Shown piece by piece: positions 30,446 through 43,072 of a stretch of DNA of 64,000 nt. The notes under the pieces are model-generated. The model made no database searches. It was not told the DNA's origin and worked only from the letters and a program-made list of their open reading frames with translations. A program made the translations under genes and the position numbers. Location of the stretch: positions 3,720,001 through 3,784,000 of the forward strand of contig OX638134.1 in assembly GCA_951804985.1 (NCBI GenBank), in the 5' to 3' direction. Numbering within the stretch: the stretch's first letter is position 1; each line of letters starts with the position of its first letter. Origin of the DNA: Dryomyza anilis. Lineage: Eukaryota > Arthropoda > Insecta > Diptera > Dryomyzidae.

Positions 30446-32185
30446 TCAAAAAAAAATTTTTAATAATAGTTTTCAATCAAGCCTTTTTAATTATAGGTAT
30501 TATTTAAAATACCGTAAAATGCATATTTTGCTCTATTTAATTTATTTAATGAAAGCTTATATCATCGACCTGCATTGGCAACACTTGGCGGCCTCATTTG
30601 TCCGGCATTACATAAACCCATTGTATTCTACTACCTAATGTTTATAAACTTGGCAACGCGATGAACAACATAATTAAAGACTGGCAGATAGCACACAATG
30701 TAAACATTTTAATTATAAGGCATATATGGTGCTAACTATTTATATATTTTTCAAACTTTCAACAGAAAACAAAATGCTATAAAATTATTCAAAACATTAT
30801 GTTGTACTAAATACAAATTTTCTAGTTTTTTCTACTTCCACTTCTTCTGTTAATTTGATAATTCTTTAATACAAAATGAAAGTATTTCGATCGAATACAA
30901 TTCGTTCAAGTTCAGTGAAATGAATAAAATTCGATTTTTCCTATAAAATATTTGATTTTTCGAACAAAAAGGAATTTTAAAACATGTTCGTATTCTATGT
31001 TGCTGACCTGGCGAGATGGAAACATTGAGAAATGCTTAATAACAATTTCCACTGGGTGCTATATTAAAATATTTGATTAATGCAAAATGAGACCATAGCA
31101 AATACCATAATTACCCAACACATTAAAACCATAATCGTGACTTTATAAATTTTTCATTTGTTTTTTTATTATTTTAACTACTATTTAAACTTTTACTATT
31201 TTAGACACTGGGAAATTCTAAAGAAACTCATTAAAAAAAATATAACAATTTAAAGCAAAAAAATAAAATATTAAAAAAAAAAAAAATTAAATAAGTAAAA
31301 AGCAAAAAACCACTGAACTTGACTTTGAAAATGTTATAAAAAAAAAGAAACTGGCAACACTGTTTTAAAATTGCCTGCCTATCGACAATTACGTTATTTC
31401 TGGGGGCTACGTTAATTGAAATTTTTATTGTGGGTGCGTGAATTTTAATTGTTTTACTTTTAGGGTAACCAAATTACAAACCAGAACTGCCGTTTGAAGT
31501 GTTTTAAGTTTAAATTTAAATTTAGAAAAACTGTTTAGAAATTCTTATGTAATTTCAAAGGCCAGATGAATTTTCTGTATTCTTTTTTGTAAATTTTATG
31601 TTTTGTTTTTAACAACATGTGTTACACATGAGTGAGTCTTTGATTGATTTCTGTCTATACGACAGACATAAAACAATTTAAAACATAAACATTCTGAGTA
31701 GTTTTAGCTATAAAAACAAATCAAAATTTAGAACTATTTGCTATAAAAACTTTAGAAATCTAACATAAAAAACAATAAACATACATTAAGAAAATATGTA
31801 CTACTGTTTAAAAGAAAAATAATTAAAATTGTGTTAAAAAGTTTTTTTTTAGTTTTATTGAAAGAGTCTAGTATGAGAATATTAACTACCAATATTCTAT
31901 GACAAATATAAAGGCTTAGGCAATTTAAAACTTTTTTTAAGTTTTTGAATTTAATTAAAACAAAAATGTAGAGGTTTAAGGATACTATGAAATCAGTTTC
32001 TGAGCAAACATAGTAAATTTCATTTAATTATTACATTTACTGAGATATTTCCCTTACAGATTACATTTAATTCATTACAAGAAATTTGTTAAATACTAAA
32101 CACGATTCTATTATTTCCCAAGTAAAGTAATCAGGATAAATGGTTGGTTTAAAAAATTATGTCGTCCGGTAAAAGTTTTCCACAG
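30446..32185. other. AT-rich DNA, no gene seen
   Basis: No frame, splice pair or repeat of note other than A/T homopolymer runs. Confidence 0.4.
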
Positions 32186-32365
32186 ATTTTAGTGTTATCC
32201 CTAGTATCCCTAGTAGAAATTTACTTTATTATGGTATATTATGATATGATATTATGATATAATCATTAGCAGAACATGATCATCATGTAATTGTTCAGGT
32301 TATGACAAGGAAAAACTTCAATGGTCAATTTCCAATCATAAACCTAGTTAAATTTTGACTAGTGA
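32186..32365. repeat. Copy of the dispersed CTAGTAGAAATT family
   Basis: Starts ATCCCTAGTAGAAATTTAC, contains CATGATCATCATG and GGTTATGACAAGG, and ends AATCATAAACCTAGTTAAATTTTGACTAG. The same order of blocks is seen at 37430-37880 and 33440-33590. Confidence 0.5.
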
Positions 32366-32720
32366 TATGAGATATATGCTGAAAAATGGGCAGATAACAT
32401 GATAAAGATGGTCCGTTCACATCCATTTTCAGTACCAGGTATCGTTGCTATAAAATTAACACATGTTCATTAATTCATTCATTAACCCATGTTTCATTAA
32501 TTCAGCTATTTATTATTTCCAGCAATCGTGATTACAATAGATTGAAAGACGGATTGGAAATCAAACGACCACCACTAAATCTACTCAGGAGGTCATTTCC
32601 AGATCAAGAATGTATATATTTCTTTCATACCGACCACAACTCATTCTAGATGTTACAAACAAAGGATAAGGGTGTGAATATGCCTGTTTTCTTTTATAGA
32701 ATATTAATATTATTCCTACA

Positions 32721-32903
32721 GCCCTATTCTAGCGAGCAATGACAATTGTTATCAATAAAAATTGTTACAAATGACAATTAATTCAGACTTTTACGTCAAT
32801 AAAGATAGAAATTAAAATTGACAGAATACGAAATTTTAACAATTGTGACAAAACGCACTATTGAGATCGATTAGAATTTGTGACTCGTGCCAGAATAGTA
32901 CTA
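32721..32903. mobile_element. MITE-like element, about 180 bp
   Basis: The left end CCTATTCTAGCGAGCAATGAC matches, in inverted orientation, the right end GTGACTCGTGCCAGAATAGTA at about 13 of 17 positions. Inner GACAATTGTTA blocks are also inverted. No coding capacity. The superfamily cannot be assigned from the flanks. Confidence 0.4.
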
Positions 32904-32912
32904 TTAATCTAT

Positions 32913-33029
32913 ATATCGACGCCTCTTACGAAAACCAGCACGTTTCAATTTGCTTAGAAAATAACATGCTACGTGACGTTTTTCATAAGCAAATTGAAAC
33001 GTGCTGGTTTTCGTAAGACACGTCGATAT
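32913..33029. repeat. Perfect 32-bp inverted repeat (hairpin) with a further 9-bp outer stem
   Basis: The arm at 32924-32955 (starting CTTACGAAAACCAGCACG) is an exact reverse complement of 32986-33017. Outside it ATATCGACG (32913-32921) pairs with CGTCGATAT (33021-33029). The loop is 30 bases. The size resembles a long insect pre-miRNA or hairpin-RNA, but a solitary palindromic MITE is equally likely. Confidence 0.9.
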
Positions 33030-33439
33030 GGTATTTATTAACAATTCTCAACACAAGTTTTCTTAATCTATTTTTCCTTTACATTTTTATGAAAATTGCA
33101 ACCGATATTTTAGGCCTTGTTTAGCCACTTTTTAGAATAAATTAAATATAGAACTACAAAAAAATTGTTTTTCAAAAAATATTAAACGCAATTTTTCTTT
33201 GAATTGTCAAGACTAATTTTAATATACTAATAAATTCTAATATTCCTATATATTTTTAAGAAATTTGGATATAAACTCGAAAAATTTTGAATTTTGTAGA
33301 CTATTTTCTGATATTTTTTTAATATTTGGGAACTAAGGATAAACAAGAAAAACAAACGATTGAAATTAATAACTTTTTTTCCATCAGTTCTATTTTTTTT
33401 TAAATATACTCTTATTAACTGTAAAAATGTCCGCATTAA

Positions 33440-33595
33440 TAAACCCTAGTAGAAATATATTCTATAAGGGAAGACATGACATGAATTTTAAAATTTTTGC
33501 TCATGTACCGATCGTATTATAACAAGTTAAAAATACAATGATCAAGTCGCGATCATAAATCTTGCACTTTTTCTACTAGGTCTGCGATAAACTAA
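33440..33595. repeat. Copy of the dispersed CTAGTAGAAATT family
   Basis: Begins AACCCTAGTAGAAATATAT and ends in the inverted form TTTTTCTACTAGGTC; inside are GCTCATGTACCGATCG and CAATGATCAAGTCGCGATCAT. With CCTAGTAGAAA at one end and TTTCTACTAGG at the other, this copy suggests terminal inverted repeats of about 12 bp. Confidence 0.5.
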
Positions 33596-33599
33596 CAAT

Positions 33600-36000
33600 C
33601 TGCATGACAATATAATTTAAAGAACAAATGACAGACTGAAAACTCGTCACCCTTTTGAATTTTGCTGTCAGACGTCAGTCAGTACAGCTGTCAATGTGCC
33701 CAACAGCAAATAGTACTGTTTTCGTAAGACAGTTTTGGTCGAAGTGACTTTAATCATAAATGAAAAAAACGAAACAATGTAGTCCAAAACACAGAAAGCA
33801 ACTTTAGGACCTTTATGCTATTGTAGAATTTTAATTTCCGGTTTCTCATGTCACTATTAGAAAACTGTATTGTCTCTAAGACAGTTACAGAAAAACAGCT
33901 GTTTTTTCTGTAATACAAAGAATCATCATGTGTCACGTGACTGACAAACATTTGCAAAGCTTACTGTAGAACAAGAATTTAGTTTCTTTATTTGTAATAC
34001 AAATGTTGATTTATTCTTTTATTTTTGAGGAGGTTATAGAGAAAAAATGAAGAAAAAATGTATGAATTACTGCGCAAAAGTTCGCGTGTGTTCTTCCTCG
34101 AGCTGTACAGCTGAAAAAAAACTCAGATTGTTTCTACAGATCTGTTTTTATTATTGTTCTAAATACTTTATTCATTACTTTGTTTTTTTTTGTAGGTACT
34201 TTAGAGGGGGGTTTTATGCTATGCATATCTTTAGAAAAATCGCTATTTTTGAGTTGCTTTGTGCAGCCTAGTGGAAAATCATTCGTCCAGCCAACTTACA
34301 ACTTGACTTCTCGTGTCTTCAAGATTTTATTTTTATTTTTAATTTTTATTTATTTTTTGTTCTTTAGACTATTCTAGACTTTGGCTTAATTGCGCTGAGC
34401 AGCATAGTAGTGTAGTGGCTCGTTTTCCGGATAGGCTGCTCTGCAGCCTATAGTGGTGCTAAAGTGGTTCCAGTGCGCGGCGGCGGTTACATTACCACAG
34501 AATCTAATTGTGCTGCATTCAACGGTTGGTTGAACATGAAAAACTAACTTATTTGCTTATGGACTATAGACCGAAGACAAAGCAGAAATTAAAGAAATAG
34601 CAGCAGATAGTAGGAAGAATTTAAATGCAGTCTGGGCAGGGCAGGAAGTTTAGGTCGGTATAATTGCTGCAATTTCTGCGAATACTAAACAATTGAAAGG
34701 GTTAAGTTTTTATAATACTATTTGCATTGAAGATGTTTTTTTTTTGAAATCAGAATTCGTAGAATATTTGAAAAGCACAACAAAATATTCAGTTTCAATT
34801 TTTTCAATATTTTTTACTGAACTATCATACAAAATATATGCGAACTCTAGTAAATTTACCTTATTTGGGAAGACATGATTTATAGTATTAAATGGTATTT
34901 ACCCATTAAAATAATACCATTAAATGCTATAAAATACTAAATTGTTTTTGTGTTAATATGAAAATATTTATCTGTTATATACTATTGAATCAATAACTGT
35001 TCTAATGACCAATTTTAATAGAATCTTTTTCTGAGTGAAGGTAAAAATAGAATGCTGAATTACCGATCATAATCTTAGTAGAATTTCGACTAGGAAACGG
35101 AGAAATTTCGACGGAAATTATTATTTAACATTTATTATTTATTATAATATTAAACAATGAACTTAAATTAAAAACCGTTTTTGATACAAATAAATTTGTG
35201 TAAACGACGATTATATTGTAAATTTATATTTAATTTCAAAAACATTTCATAATATTTTTATTTCACCATACTACAAAAGCTATTTCCATCAAAGCTTATC
35301 GTCTAACTTTTCAATGTATCAATGTCAGGGTTCAAAAACAGCTGATAATCGATAAGCCCGACCAGTATATAGCGTGTCAAATGTGTATAAAGTTTTATTA
35401 TAGCAAACATAATATAAATTATTTTTATATGAAGCTCACTAAACTGCGAGAAATTATTGAATGAAAAAAATTTTAAATTTTATATAAAACATATTTAAAA
35501 ATTCTATAAATATATATAAAATATATTTATATAAATTATATAACAAAATTATGTTATAGCTCAGTATTAAACAATTTTAAAAATTTATAGACAATATGTA
35601 ATATACCAAATAATAAACACTCATCACAACTAATCATAAATCATATTTTTCAAGTGTCGAACTATTTAAAACCCATACCAAATACTAAACACTCTTCACA
35701 ACTAATCATAAATCATATTTTTCAAGAGTGAAACTATTAAAACGATTTGAACAAATATTATTGCTCATTTAAATATTTATTTTTACTTTTAGCAGCAAAG
35801 GAAATAAATCAAAAATACATTTTTGATTAAACTCAGTGAAATTTTGATTAGGTTTTTTTTATATAAAGAATTAGGTGAAGGTTGTGACATTGAAAAGATT
35901 AAATTAAAGATGTAAAATTTACTAAGAACACATTTACAAATTTTAATAATTAGTTAACAAAAAATTTTACTCGAAAATATCAGACAATTTTTGATACACA
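33600..36000. other. AT-rich DNA with minor repeats, no gene seen
   Basis: A GC-richer patch at 34390-34500 has an A-box-like TAGTGTAGTGG (34410-34420) and a weak B-box-like GGTTCCAGTGC, but does not fold as a tRNA by eye. A ~79-bp tandem pair lies at 35605-35740 (CAACTAATCATAAATCATATTTTTCAAG twice). A relic of the CTAGTAGAAATT family is at 35020-35110. Short open frames near 34000-34380 and 34693-34878 lack any domain. Confidence 0.4.
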
Positions 36001-36286
36001 CACACAGAAAAATCCCTTTTGGCATGAGATTGGAAGAATGAAAAAGTTGGTTGTACCAACTAACTTCATTCGGTTAAATCGAATGGTTTACAAATTTGCT
36101 GACGGAACTGTCATATTAACCTATACACATGAAATATTAGTCTATACACACTCCTAAATGTTCTAAAACAGTTAAAAATTGGTTGCAGTAACAACCGACC
36201 AATAACAACCAATAAGAACCGAAAAAGTTGGTTGGGCAAAGAGTTGGTTAGCGCAACAAATCTCTATTCTGTGTGCACTCAGCAAA
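36001..36286. mobile_element. MITE-like element with CACACAGAA ends
   Basis: The left end ACACACAGAAAAAT and the right end in reverse complement GCACACAGAATAGA match over about 11 of 14 bases. Sub-terminal AAAGTTGGTTG occurs near both ends. No frame. Boundary assignment is approximate. Confidence 0.35.
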
Positions 36287-37375
36287 CCAAACCAAACGAT
36301 CTTAGTGATACCGAAATGATATCGTTTAAAGGCCAAAATTGTCGTTTTCGATATTCTATAATGATTCGTATATGATTTCCGATAAAAATCGAAGCTATAT
36401 AAAATGATATCGGGGCTTTTGCCGTTAAAGATATATTAACTATGTAAACTATGGAAAAAGTTTTTGGTTTCGATAAACAAATTATATTTGTTCAGAAAAT
36501 CTGTTTTTTTTTCCAAAAAAGAATATAAAGAACGCACATTTCAAAATATAAAGAGTTTCATTGCGAACATTTATCATTATTTCATCTTATTCAAAATTAT
36601 CATCAAATAGTTTATAGGGCAAAGACAAAATTTAGTATCAACTGATGAAAATATGCCAATTTTTCAAATGACATTTCAAAATATTAAATTTAAGAACTAT
36701 TTTTCATTATACTAAGTAAGGAAAACATGTATTTAGTTAGTTTTAATTTTAAAACGACACTATTATAAAATTCTTACAATATTTATTAGTTTAACTTAAA
36801 TTATTATATTAAATTAATAATAATATGGAATATCTTGGATTCTAATTATAATTCGTGCTAGTTAGTAGTGTTACCTGCCTGTCTGACACACGATTTTGTC
36901 AGTACCATGCACATGTAACATGCAAATAACAACTACAAATCATTAATATAATGAAATAAAAAATACCTACTAATTTAATATTTTAATTGATATTTAATTA
37001 AAATGCACACTTTTTTTGAACATTGTTGTCAAGAGTATAGTACGACGAAAAGATGCCAATGGCATTGTGGTAATATATAGATGAAAACTTTCATTTTCAT
37101 TTGCATTTTGCATGTAGAAAATGTATATGATTTTCTTTAATTAAAATGGTTTTTATTTGCATAATACAATGCAATTGGAATGCATGCTAAATTCAAATGT
37201 TGCAAGTTTGAATTAAATTAAATAACGAAATTAAAAGGAATTTTTGGGAAATTTAAAATAATATAATAAAAAACTTTTAGAAAAAGTTAAAATTGTTAAA
37301 GAAATAAATTTAAAATTGATAAATATTTCATCACTGTCAGTAATTTTATTTATCAAATAATAGAAATTGTGACAG
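36287..37375. other. AT-rich DNA, no gene seen
   Basis: No coding signal; short ATATCGTTT/GATATCG-like phrases at 36310-36430 recur locally without a fixed period. Confidence 0.4.
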
Positions 37376-37885
37376 GGTGATGATCGGCAATTGATAATTG
37401 TATGTTTTACCTTGTCATCCCGATCATTTAGATTCCTAGTAGAAATTTGTCCTATTAAGATAGAAATGATCATGAACAGTTCATGTTTCTCACGTAACTA
37501 GTCGGGTGGTGACAAGATTGAAATACCATGATCATTCCTTGATTATGGGCTCAGTAAAATTTCTACTAGCGATGACACGATTTGACCAATTTAATTTATA
37601 TCATAGTAAAAATCGTTGCACGGTTATGATCGCAACTGATCGTTGTATTTTTACTCTGTCTTCCGGATCAGTTACATTCTTAGTACAAAATTGGCCTATT
37701 AGGGTAGACAAGATCATCATTGGCAGCTCATGTATTTCATGTTACTAGTCGGGTGGTGACAATGTTAAAATACCATGACCAGTACCCGATTATGGACTCT
37801 GTACAATTTCTACTAGCGATGACCAACACGATCTGACCACGATCATATTTCTCATAATAGGGTTAATTTCTACTACATGCTAGTT
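37376..37885. repeat. Direct duplication (~245 bp) of the CTAGTAGAAATT family
   Basis: Two neighbouring copies share, in order, CTTAGTAxAAATTxGxCCTATTA, AxGATCAT, ACAGTTCATGT/GCAGCTCATGT, ACTAGTCGGGTGGTGACAA, AAAATACCATGA and TTTCTACTAGCGATGAC. The copies begin at about 37425 and 37670. This is the clearest example of the dispersed family in the window; the ORFs across it are not conserved between the two copies. Confidence 0.75.
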
Positions 37886-38064
37886 TGGTAGGGTTACCTG
37901 CGCATTCTAATGGGCTAAAACAACAATTATATCTTCTCGACCATCAATATAGCACAATTTCTTTGAAAAATTGTTACTTTTTACAAAAAAAACCAGTTGA
38001 GAAGGTTAGATCACATGGGAAATTTTAAAGTAGGTGTAATTATGATAGTTAGGATTATCAAAAT

Positions 38065-38090
38065 TATAGTCGGTCAAAGCCGACTATAAA
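38065..38090. repeat. Short perfect hairpin ATAGTCGG-TCAAAG-CCGACTAT
   Basis: An 8-bp stem with a 6-base loop, followed by AAATACCCTACAC. The combination looks like the terminal region of a common fly repeat, but only one end is visible. Confidence 0.5.
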
Positions 38091-39955
38091 TACCCTACAC
38101 ATATGTGTGGTTACCATTCAAAGTGATATATAGGTCACCAGGGTATACGAATCCTGAAAATAACTACAAACATTCAATCGCTGAAGAATTTCCATTCATT
38201 TGATACCCATATTTACAAATGGGTAGGTGTACCGAATTTCGATTTTTTTTTTTGTGAACCACAAGTCTTTTCGCCGGAAAACATTATTATCATGTATTTG
38301 AGCATGATATCAATATATATTTGACCAAAAAAGTTTACCTAAGCACGTATACATAAAAATTGATCTTTATATGTACATTTTATATGAGGTATTTGAACAT
38401 AAGTGGTCGGATCATAGGTCACAATGGACCGATCTCGCCAAAAGAAAATTAAAATATAAATATAAAATCGTCGTTGTAGAACTAAAAGTGACCAAACACA
38501 TTTTTATGAAAATCTTAAATTTCAACTTTGTTGGTAATTATTACAAAAACTAATTGATGAATATTTAAAGTTGAAATACCAATTGATATATTCACATTTT
38601 CTTATCGTTTGGTCCAAATATTATCGATCAGAAATTGACAGATATGACAGATTTTTATAAATGAATAATTGGTATTTTGAAAATGTAGGTGGTGTCTTTT
38701 ACTTCTACAACGACGAAATATAATAAAAATAAATCTTTATCAAAAAAAAAAAATAACGGGAAGTTATACTATTCCCTTTTTAAAAAATATTTCAAACGCG
38801 TTCTATATTTTATATGAAAACAGAAAACAATTTAAAATCTATCATTATAAATTAAAATTGAGTTGATTGAGAAAATGGAAAAAAAAGAGTTGAGAAAATT
38901 TGATTTTTCTATAAATCACTTGAGAAAATTGCCTCACTTCGAATGGGTTATTTTTTATTTTCAATACATTTTGTAAAGTGCTGCTCGGTCAATCAGTAAT
39001 AATTGATAACATCAGTGGGGTGCATCTCGAAGGCCCATAAAAGTGCAACAAATACGAAAAAAAGAAACAGAAAAACAGGAGAAAAACCATCAGCATTATC
39101 ATAAACAACAATTTAACGAACGCTACATCATTTTAAAACACTTTAGCGTTATTTGTGGCAATTAGTCAAATATTGCATAATTTGTTATGGGTTTTCAATT
39201 CAAGTTAGCGATCAATCGATCAATGAAAATTTTAAATGGTTTTCTTGTAACGTAAAAAATAGAAAAATTTACCAAATTTGATTTATAAAATGTTTAACTT
39301 TTACAATATACAAAATTGTGCAAAGAGTTATATTTAAATAAGCAGAACCCTAGCAGGAATAAATATTTCCATGTTTAGATTTGGACTTAAAAAAAATAAA
39401 AGAGAAAATGTTCAACAAAAATGTTTGACGCTTAAAAAATTCGTTAGGGTATTTATTCCCAATAAGTCCAATTCGTTTTATTATTTAACTTTTATTTTAG
39501 TATAAGAATAATAAAATTGGAATTTTCTAAATATAGTTTGTAGTCTGTATAAGACAGTTTTAAATTGATTACAAAGCATTTAGATAGAATACTGAAAATA
39601 ATAGTTTTAGCTATTTGACGCAGTTAAACGATCGATAAGCCTACAAACAATGACTTCTTATCGCAAACATTAATTACGGGGAAGTACTTCAGGTCAAGCA
39701 ATTCATATATAGATTTTATATTTCACAGTAATTATTATGGTTGATAAAATATTTGTGTAATAAAAGAAGTTGGCAACACTATAAAAAGCAAATGTAAATA
39801 ATATAATCTGAATTAAAAACTCAATCGATCGGACGATTGTTAAGAAATTCGAATTTTTTAGGATTGCTTATTCAAGCGGTTGATTGGTTTTTTTATATCA
39901 TTTTAGTATTTACGATTTATTTATTTTTTGTTTTGTTCTTTTTTATATTATTTAT
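38091..39955. other. AT-rich DNA, no gene seen
   Basis: No gene supported. Small open frames are of AT composition only. Confidence 0.35.
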
Positions 39956-39959
39956 TTAT

Positions 39960-41165
39960 CTCAGAGAAAAATTGTCCGGGAACAAGAAAATAAATATCTA
40001 AGGAAGAATTGGCCCGAAAGTATTGGTCTCGGGGGCGCGAACATTTTCTTGAGAAACATTTGTCTAAGGGAGAAAAGGTTTCGGTGAAGAATTTTACGGT
40101 GAAGATTGTCGCGAGGTAGAATTGTCTGAAAGAAGACTTGCCTAAAAAAATTTTCTCGGTGATGTATTTTCTGGAGAATGAATAGCTTTGATGAAGAATT
40201 TTCCGGGGAAAAGTTGTCTCGAAAATAAATATATCAGGAAGAATTGTACGGTAAAATTCCGGAAGAATGAAATTAGAAATTGTTCGGTGAAAAAATTCCT
40301 CAGGAAGAAAAGGTCTCAATAACGAATTGTCCGGGAATAAATTGTCTCAGGAAATAAATATCTAAGGGGGAAGAATTTTCTTGGGAAAACATTTTATGGG
40401 AAAAATTTGATCAATTAAGAATTGTCTAGTGATGAATTGTTCGGTGAAGAATTGTCTCAGGGAATTGTGTAAGAAAAAACGGGCTTGATGAAGAATTGTA
40501 CAGTGTAGATTGTCTCGAGGAAGAATTGTCTGATAAAAGACTTTCCTCGGAGATGAGTTGTCCGGAAAAAAGTGGTTTCGGGAAAAAATATTTTAGTACA
40601 AATTTTCCGGGGTAGAACTGTCACGAGGAAAATTGTTCGAAGAAGAATTGTTTAGATAGAAATTGTTCTGTGAAGATACAAATTGTCTGGAAAAAAATTA
40701 TTTTGGGATATAAATATCGAAGAAAGCATTGTGCGAGGAAGAATTGTCTACTGGTGAAATTGTCTAAGGAAAATCTGTTCGAAGAAGAATTATTTAAGGG
40801 ATGAATTGTGTATGTTAAAAAGGTTTCGGTGAGGATTGTCTCTGGGAAGAATTGTCTGAAAGAAGACCTGCCTAGGAAGATTCTCTCGGTGAAGAATTTT
40901 CCTGAGAAAGAATAGCTTCGATAAAGAATTGTCCGGGAATAACTTGTCTCAGGAAATATATATCTAAGGGGGAAGAATTGTTATGGGAAACAATTATCTG
41001 AGGAAAAACGTTCGCAGTAGAATTGTCACAAGGAAAAATTGTAAAAATAAGTAGAATTATTCGGTGAATAGCAGGGATGAGTAGTCTTAGGGCAAAAAGG
41101 TCTCAGTAAAAAATTGTTTGGGGAAAAAAATATTTGTCCAGGGATGAATTGTTAGTTTCACTTTT
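39960..41165. repeat. Degenerate purine-rich array (GAAGAATTGTCTCGGGAA-like)
   Basis: About 1.2 kb of variants of GGAAGAATTGTC, with spacers GGGAAATAAATATCTAAGG and CGGTGAAGAATT. A longer period is visible: the phrase GTCTGAAAGAAGACxTGCCTA recurs near 40125 and 40855 with similar neighbours, so a block of about 730 bp may be duplicated. The 123-codon minus-strand frame across it (rich in FPRE/ILPE) is a repeat artefact. Confidence 0.8.
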
Positions 41166-42236
41166 GCAATTGACTGTAGATTGTTCAGAAATTAGGTTTT
41201 TTTCTCATTTTTATGTCATTATAAATCACTGCAGTCAATTCTTTGATAAAGTTTTTATTTTCGATAATCAAACATCTTTTTTGTTCAGAAAATATAATTT
41301 TTGAGAAAACGTAAAGAACACACAATTCTGTTTCAAAATATTTTAAATTTCATATCAAAAGTATTCAATATTTAAAGAATTTTAAATGATCGTCAAAAGA
41401 ATTGCAGGTTTCATATTTATTTAAGACATATTTTATATATTTTAATTGCACCATTTTTTTTTATTTTTTTTTTGTTATGTATATCTTTATATTTCTGCAC
41501 TTTATTTGTATTTCTCAATTATATATTACATAGAAATATATTTTAGTTTTACTTTTATAAAATTTATCACTCTTTTTATTGCATTTGCAAATATTAGTAA
41601 TGTACAAAATTTCTTGTTTTTAAAAATTTCTTAATTTAAAAAATGTCTTTCACAATAACACATGCGAGCTTAAAATTCGCGAACACACTGATTCATTGAC
41701 AAAATAATTGAAACAACTTAGACCCGCCGCGCACAAACGTGAGCCAAAATATATTTCCGAAAAAACAAGAAAATATAAATAAAAATTAAATAGAAAAATC
41801 AACGAAAAACGTAAGTAAAATTTAAATAAACAAAAAAATACGCGTCGTTTTTCAAATGTAGAAAATATTAAAAGACTCGTATGAACGAGAAGAGAAAATT
41901 ATTTAATTGTTTACGCGATCAATTCTTTGAATAAAATGATGAAGCATCGTCTTGAAAAGCGTTCAAGTGCAGAACTATTATTGGGGAGGGAGAGCACAAT
42001 GTATGCGAAAGAAAGAGAGCACTAAAGTACGAGCAAGCGTATGTCTCACAGGAAACGATGACGAGTGGCGCGGCGCGTCGGACGGAAATCGCGTAAATAT
42101 ACCACAAACAACAACAACAATGAGTGACCCGTAGCGACGATGATGGACCCTCACTCACGCCTCGTATGCGCTAGAATTAAACAGCTGACAATGGCACAAC
42201 CAATCTCTCCATACTGGTCACACATTTACGATTAAT
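41166..42236. other. AT-rich DNA with a GC-richer promoter-like island at 41690-42190
   Basis: The island contains GAGAG clusters (GGGAGGGAGAGCAC, GAAAGAAAGAGAGCAC), CGCGGCGCGTCGGACGG and ACAACAACAACAATG. Such composition is typical of fly promoters and leaders. It lies about 15 kb upstream of the N-terminal nuf exon, so it could be a nuf 5' exon, but I see no decisive TATA/Inr/donor set on either strand. Confidence 0.3.
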
Positions 42237-42420
42237 ACACTCAGAAAATAGTTACTTAATAATAAGAAAAAATTCAAATTGAAATAGCATTAAGAAAAAA
42301 GTTTCTGTATAATAAGAAAATTTTACATATTTATGAGTAAACGTTTCTTAAAATAATTATAATTAAACTTGACGCCACTTAAATATTTTTTTTTATTTTA
42401 GAAAACTATTTTTTCAGTGT
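42237..42420. mobile_element. MITE-like element, 184 bp
   Basis: The left end ACACTCAGAAAATAGTTAC and the right end in reverse complement ACACTGAAAAAATAGTTTTC match over about 15 of 18 bases with one indel. The interior is AT-rich with repeated AATAATAAGAAAA. No target duplication could be recognised. Confidence 0.5.
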
Positions 42421-43072
42421 TCCTTTAGTGCGTTTACTAGGGGGTGTGGAGCAGAGCACCCTCAATATGAAAAAAAGAGTATTTTATTCGACATGAAATA
42501 AATAGTAACAATAACAACAAGAGAAATTGCGTTGATAGATGTTAATTAAATGGGAGCAGTCGGGCAGCGTTGCCATTGAAATTAATTAAATAAAAGCATT
42601 TATAAAATTAATTCTTCAATTCAGAAATCTGTTATATTAAATTTCTGAACTCTCTCATTTACGTTTTTATATTAAAAAATCAAATAAATTAAATGTTGTT
42701 GAAAACTGTAAATTGTAAATTTGTTTTTTGATATTTTAATAAATTTTACCTTATAAAAAGCAACAAGTTTGAAATTTGTATATGTTTGAAATTTGTATAT
42801 AAAAATTTCGATACAAAAATCTTAAACATTTTAATTGTTATAAAAGCACATAATAATCATCTTGAAATAAATTAAACTTTAGAATAAATAAAAATATTCT
42901 CTGAAATTGGATTTTTTTGACAAATTAGTTTATCAAATATACAAAAATTCTCCTAAAACAAACGACATTGAAATAATATCGTATTTTTAGTCCCAAACTA
43001 TCGCTTTCTTCAATTTATAATTACTAAAAGTTAGTGTTTTAGATAAAATCCAACATATCTAGATCGATATAT
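42421..43072. other. AT-rich DNA, no gene seen
   Basis: No coding signal or clear repeat; short direct duplicate GTTTGAAATTTGTATA at 42769 and 42785. Confidence 0.4.

Noticed and set aside
34390..34500. tRNA or SINE-like A and B boxes
   Set aside because: TAGTGTAGTGG and GGTTCCAGTGC are present, but no acceptor, D or anticodon stems could be folded by eye.
39948..40319. 123-codon minus-strand frame in the purine-rich array
   Set aside because: Repeat-derived periodic residues only.
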